From contig NZ_JAFCJS010000002.1 in the NCBI RefSeq assembly GCF_018130825.1, forward strand, positions 992,001 through 1,056,000: DNA of 64,000 bases. Reading direction: 5' to 3'. A program made the translations under genes and the position numbers. Shown here piece by piece: positions 60,600 to 64,000 of the stretch. This stretch comes from Bradyrhizobium liaoningense. GTDB lineage: Bacteria; Pseudomonadota; Alphaproteobacteria; Rhizobiales; Xanthobacteraceae. A model generated the notes under the pieces. That model saw only the letters and a list, made by a program, of their open reading frames with translations. It searched no databases and was not told the origin of the DNA. The first letter of the stretch is position 1, and each line of letters begins with the position of its first letter.

Positions 60600-61250
60600 A
60601 TGCTCGAGCGCATGCCGCCCCCATCGAAGCGCACCAACGACCCCGAGCGCACCAAGCGCGACATCCTCGAAGTGGCGATGGCCGAATTCGCCTCGGAGGG
60701 CTATTCCGGCGCCCGCGTCGACGCGATTGCGGCGCGCACGCGCACGTCGAAGCGGATGATCTATTACTATTTCAGCGGCAAGGAGCAGCTCTACCTCGCG
60801 GTGCTGGAGGAGGCCTATCGCAGCATCCGCGCCCTGGAGGATCAGCTCGACATCGAAAGCTGCGACGCACGCGAGGGCCTGCGCCGCCTGATCGAGGCGA
60901 CCTTCGACCATGACGAGCGCAACCCCAACTTCATCCGTCTCGTCTCGATCGAGAACATCCACCACGGCAAGCATCTGAAGCAGAATTTGCAGCTGCGCCA
61001 GCTCAACGCCAGCGTGATCGCCACCCTCGACGGCATCCTCAAGCGCGGCCGCACCGAAGGCGTCTTCCGCGACGACGTCGACGCCATCGACCTGCACCTC
61101 GCCATCTCCTCCTACTGCTTCTTCCGCGTCGCCAACCGCCACACGTTCGGCGCGCTGTTCGACCGCGACCTCAGCGAGCCGAAGGTATTGGCGAAGAGCC
61201 GGGCACAGATCGTGGAGATGATCTTGGCGTGGCTGGGGGCGAAGGCTTAG
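60600..61250 (+). CDS. TetR family transcriptional regulator
   Basis: A 216-residue TetR-type regulator. The ATG at 60600 (GGGAGA eight bases before) is chosen over the much longer frame from 60408, which would read through the promoter region. The N-terminal helix-turn-helix is ERTKRDILEVAMAEFASEGYSGARVDAIAARTRTSKRMIYYYFSGKEQLY, followed by a helical ligand domain. It is divergent from the MFS-esterase operon and probably represses it until an ester or its acid binds. It ends 15 bases before a 52-base palindrome. Confidence 0.93.
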   Translation: MLERMPPPSKRTNDPERTKRDILEVAMAEFASEGYSGARVDAIAARTRTSKRMIYYYFSGKEQLYLAVLEEAYRSIRALEDQLDIESCDAREGLRRLIEATFDHDERNPNFIRLVSIENIHHGKHLKQNLQLRQLNASVIATLDGILKRGRTEGVFRDDVDAIDLHLAISSYCFFRVANRHTFGALFDRDLSEPKVLAKSRAQIVEMILAWLGAKA

Positions 61251-61265
61251 CAGCCACCACATATT

Positions 61266-61317
61266 CGATGTCGTCCCGGCCTAGTGCGCAATTGCGCACT
61301 AGGCCGGGACGACATCG
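61266..61317. repeat. 52-base perfect palindrome
   Basis: Bases 61266-61317 are identical to their reverse complement with no central spacer: CGATGTCGTCCCGG runs to the core GTGCGCAATTGCGCAC and back. It fills nearly all of the 72-base gap between the convergent TetR and ABC permease stops. As RNA it gives a long hairpin from either strand and would serve as a bidirectional terminator. Its arms share the GTCGTCC theme with the 121-base elements. Confidence 0.9.
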
Positions 61318-61322
61318 GGGGC

Positions 61323-62105
61323 TCACCCCTTCTTCTGCCGCGTGCTCGCCAGCAGCACCAGCATGAAGGACGCCGCCGTCATCAGCGTCGAGATCGCGGC
61401 GATGGTCGGGTCGATCTCGTCGCGGAGCGCGGTGAACATCCGCTTGGTCAGCGGCTGATACTGGCCACCGGAGATGAACAGCGCGACGATGGTCTCGTCC
61501 ATCGCCGAGATGAAGGCGAAGATGCCGCCCGCCACCACACTCGACTTGATCTGCGGCAGCGTCACCGCGAAGAAGCTGCGCAGGCGGTTCATGCCGAGGC
61601 TGCGCGCCACCATCTCCTGCGCGGGGTCGAAGCTCTGCAGGCCCGCGAGCACGGAGATGACGACATAGGGCAGGCCCAGCATCACGTTGGCCAGTACGAG
61701 GCCGGGCATGGTCGCGACCAGGCCGACCTTGGCATAGACGAAGAAGATGCCGACGGCGGTGATGATGATCGGCACCACCAGCGGCAGCAGCAGCGCCATG
61801 TGGATCAGCCGCATGATCCGCAGCTTCGACTGGCTGATGGCATAGGCGGCGGCCACCCCGAACGGGGTCGCGATCACGACGGTCAGCAGCGCGACCGTCA
61901 GCGTCACCCGCGTCGCCTGCATCCAGGCGGGGTTTGAGAAATATTGCTGGTACCAGCGCAGCGAGAAGGACGGCGGCGGGAAGGTCAGGAAGCGCGCGCT
62001 GGAGAACGAGATCGGCGCGATGATCAGGACGGGGATGATCAGATAGACCAGCACCAGCGCGCTGATCACGTAGAGGGCAATCCGTGCGGGCGAGGCGCGC
62101 ATCAT
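61323..62105 (-). CDS. ABC transporter permease (PotC type)
   Basis: A 260-residue inner-membrane permease with about six spans and the EAA loop EMVARSLGMNRLRSFFAVTLPQIKSS. ATG 62105 overlaps the stop of the other permease gene (ATGA); the next ATG at 62102 is an equal alternative. It is the last gene of a second polyamine-type importer. No ATPase gene follows it here, so the ATPase is presumably upstream of the receptor, beyond the window, or shared. Confidence 0.92.
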   Translation of the reverse strand: MMRASPARIALYVISALVLVYLIIPVLIIAPISFSSARFLTFPPPSFSLRWYQQYFSNPAWMQATRVTLTVALLTVVIATPFGVAAAYAISQSKLRIMRLIHMALLLPLVVPIIITAVGIFFVYAKVGLVATMPGLVLANVMLGLPYVVISVLAGLQSFDPAQEMVARSLGMNRLRSFFAVTLPQIKSSVVAGGIFAFISAMDETIVALFISGGQYQPLTKRMFTALRDEIDPTIAAISTLMTAASFMLVLLASTRQKKG

Positions 62106-62971
62106 TTCTGCCCCAGCACGCGATCGAGCGAGATGAAGCGGCTGACGACGAAGAAGATCGCGAGCACGCTCAGGAGCAGCACCACGGCAACCGCGCTCGC
62201 AGCCCCAAACTGGTTGTAGAGCTCGACGTTGCGGCTCACCAGCATCGACACCATCACGGTGCGGCCGCCGCCGAGCAGCTCCGGCGTGATGTAGAAGCCG
62301 AGGCACAGCACGAACACCATGGTGCAGCCGGCGAGCACACCCGGCAGCGACAACGGCAGGAACACGCGCATGAAGGTCAGGGACGGGCTCGCACCCAGGC
62401 TGGCGCCGGCCTGCATGAGATCATTCGGGATCTTCTGCATGGTGGCGTAGAGCGGCAGCACCATGAACGGCAGCAGGATGTGCACGGTGGCGACAACCGT
62501 GCCGAAGGTGTTGTGGACCAGCGCGAGCGGCTCCGAGATCACATCGAGATAGCGCAGGAACTGGTTGATCACGCCGGTGCGCTGGAGCAGCGCCAGCCAG
62601 GCATAGGCGCGCACCAGCACGCTGGTCCAGAACGGCAGCACGACCAGCGACAGGATCAGGATGCTCCACCCCTTCGGCACCGAATTGGCGAGATAGGCCA
62701 CGGGATAGCCGAGCAGCAGCGCGATCACCGTGACCGCGAGGCTGATCTCGAAGGTCAGCGCAAAGCTGCGCCAGTAGACGTCTTCGGTGAAGACGCGGCG
62801 ATAGTTCTCCAGCGTGAAGCCGTCATGATAGATCGACTGCCAGGCGAGCCAGCCGACCGGCAGCACGATCAGGGCCAGGATCACCAGCAGCGCCGGCGAC
62901 ACCAATGCCAGCATCAGGCCGTGCTCGCGGCGCTGATGCTTATGGGAGGGATCTGGCACGGATGTCGTCAA
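62102..62971 (-). CDS. ABC transporter permease (PotB type)
   Basis: A 289-residue inner-membrane permease with about six spans and the coupling loop IPNDLMQAGASLGASPSLTFMRVFLPLSLPG. The start appears to be TTG 62971, 13 bases after the receptor stop with an AAGGCGAGG site; a GTG at 62959 is an alternative. It is coupled by overlap to the PotC-type gene. Confidence 0.91.
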   Translation of the reverse strand: MTTSVPDPSHKHQRREHGLMLALVSPALLVILALIVLPVGWLAWQSIYHDGFTLENYRRVFTEDVYWRSFALTFEISLAVTVIALLLGYPVAYLANSVPKGWSILILSLVVLPFWTSVLVRAYAWLALLQRTGVINQFLRYLDVISEPLALVHNTFGTVVATVHILLPFMVLPLYATMQKIPNDLMQAGASLGASPSLTFMRVFLPLSLPGVLAGCTMVFVLCLGFYITPELLGGGRTVMVSMLVSRNVELYNQFGAASAVAVVLLLSVLAIFFVVSRFISLDRVLGQK

Positions 62972-62984
62972 CGCTCGCCTCGCC

Positions 62985-64000
62985 TTACTTCTGCATGAAG
63001 GACGCCCAGCGCTTCTCGGCGGCCTCTCCGGCCGGCGAGGACCACCAGGCGTAGGACATCAGGGCTTGCTTGGCCGCGTTGGCCGGCTCGCTCGGCAATT
63101 GCGCGGCGCGCTCGGGCTTGATCACGCCCGTCTCGAACGCCTTGGGATTGCCCGGACCGTAATCGATGTGCAGCGGCAGATTGGCCTGGTGCACGGGATC
63201 GACGGCCTCGTTGAGGAATTTCACGGCCGTCTCGAGGTTCGGCGCGCCCTTGAGGATGCAGAGCGAGGTGCTCTGCAGGATGCCCTGGTTGTAGGTGAAG
63301 GCGACCTTGGCGCCTTCCTTGGCGACCGCGCTGACGCGGCCGTTCCAGGCCATCTCCATGTCGACCTCGCCGTCATTGAGCAGCTGCGCCGACTGCGCGC
63401 CCGAGGTCCACCACACCGTGATGTGCGGCTTGATCTCTTCCAGCTTCTTGAAGGCGCGGTCGACGTCGAGCGGGTAGAGCTTGTCGGGCGCGACGCCGTC
63501 GGCCATCAGCGCGGCCTCGAGCGTCGCGAACGGGTGGTTGCGCAGCGCGCGGCGGCCGGGGAATTTCTTGACGTCCCAGAAATCGGCCCAGCTGTTCGGC
63601 GCGTCCTTCGGGAAGGTCTTCTGGCTGTAGGACAGCACGCTGGAATAGAACTCGTAGGACACCGAATAGGGACTGCGATACGCCTCCGGCATCGCCGCGC
63701 CGTTTGGAATCTTCGAGAAGTCGAGCTTCTCGATCAGCCCCTGCTCGCCGCCGCGCAGGCAATTGCCGGTCGGGGTATCGACGACATCCCAGATCGGCTT
63801 GCCGCTGCCGACCTGGGTCTTGATCGCCGGCCAGGCGTCGGGAATGGAGTCCTGGTTGATGGTGATGCCGAGCTTCTTGGCAGACGGATCGAGGATCGCC
63901 ACCGTCTGCGCCTGCTGATAGGCGCCGCCCTGCGAGACGAAGGTGATCTGCTCGGCGGCATCAGCCGCACTGGTCAATCCGATTGCGCCCAGCAGCGCGC
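62985..64000 (-). CDS. ABC transporter substrate-binding protein (PotD type), N-terminus outside window
   Basis: The C-terminal 338 residues of a periplasmic receptor; the frame runs off the right edge of the window. The first visible residues (ALLGAIGLTSAADAAEQITFVSQGG) are the end of a signal peptide and the mature start. Typical spermidine/putrescine-like family segments follow (GAYQQAQTVAILDPSAKKLG, LYPLDVDRAFKKLEEIKPH, LNDGEVDMEMAWNGRV). It precedes the two permease genes in the same operon. The ligand is unknown. Confidence 0.92.
   Translation of the reverse strand, partial: ALLGAIGLTSAADAAEQITFVSQGGAYQQAQTVAILDPSAKKLGITINQDSIPDAWPAIKTQVGSGKPIWDVVDTPTGNCLRGGEQGLIEKLDFSKIPNGAAMPEAYRSPYSVSYEFYSSVLSYSQKTFPKDAPNSWADFWDVKKFPGRRALRNHPFATLEAALMADGVAPDKLYPLDVDRAFKKLEEIKPHITVWWTSGAQSAQLLNDGEVDMEMAWNGRVSAVAKEGAKVAFTYNQGILQSTSLCILKGAPNLETAVKFLNEAVDPVHQANLPLHIDYGPGNPKAFETGVIKPERAAQLPSEPANAAKQALMSYAWWSSPAGEAAEKRWASFMQK

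Overview
The window is 64 kb of GC-rich, densely coding alphaproteobacterial DNA. Gene content (many CoA-ester, dicarboxylate and aromatic-type catabolic genes), a perfect FixK/FNR-type box and several families of intergenic palindromes point to a Bradyrhizobium-like soil bacterium or close relative (Rhodopseudomonas/Bradyrhizobium group). That placement is inference, not a database result. There are no rRNA genes, CRISPR arrays, transposases or phage genes that I can see.

The window reads as a row of catabolic and uptake modules, most with their own regulator. (1) 1-1399: two unrecognised genes, the first cut by the window edge. (2) 1402-11903: a CoA-thioester module with a TRAP dicarboxylate importer (dctPQM), acyl-CoA dehydrogenase, acyl-CoA ligase, acetyl-CoA hydrolase/transferase, and divergently a class III CoA transferase, a MaoC hydratase, a CitE-like lyase and an IclR regulator. 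The set matches the logic of itaconate/mesaconate-type C5 dicarboxylate breakdown. (3) 13453-24433: a nine-gene operon divergent from a LysR gene, with DctA, a PdxA-family dehydrogenase, two MmgE/PrpD proteins, an orphan TctC receptor, an SDR and an alpha/beta hydrolase that both lack standard catalytic residues, a CxxCH beta-propeller-like protein and a FAH-family protein. Three of its enzymes carry twin-arginine signal peptides, which suggests a pathway partly located in the periplasm; this is the best candidate for an undescribed system. (4) 24570-28529: two LysR genes, a small stand-alone protein, and the amidase that ends module 5.

(5) 27036-36562: an eight-gene operon pairing a polyamine-type ABC importer with a three-subunit molybdenum hydroxylase (form II, not true CO dehydrogenase) and an amidase. 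(6) 36728-39592: a secreted GH79 heparanase-like glycosidase, convergent with an MHS-type MFS transporter. (7) 40183-45633: an orphan LivK-type receptor with an FAD oxidoreductase and IclR regulator, then an SDR and a GntR regulator. (8) 45733-54442: a divergon for amino-acid breakdown: racemase, DadA-like dehydrogenase, ThDP enzyme, aminotransferase, RidA and hydroxyacid dehydrogenase on one side, and an amino-acid ABC importer on the other.

(9) 54443-55860: two universal stress protein genes behind a FixK-type box, flanked by two decayed gene tails: a frameshifted copy of the 3' end of the neighbouring carboxylesterase, and the last 21 codons of a paralogue of the upstream amino-acid receptor. 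(10) 55866-61250: an MFS transporter and two type-B carboxylesterases (one exported, one cytoplasmic) divergent from a TetR regulator. (11) 61323-64000: a second polyamine-type ABC importer (two permeases and a receptor cut by the window edge). Large intergenic palindromes lie at 13305-13443, 39710-39864, 39899-40019, 43959-44079 and 61266-61317.
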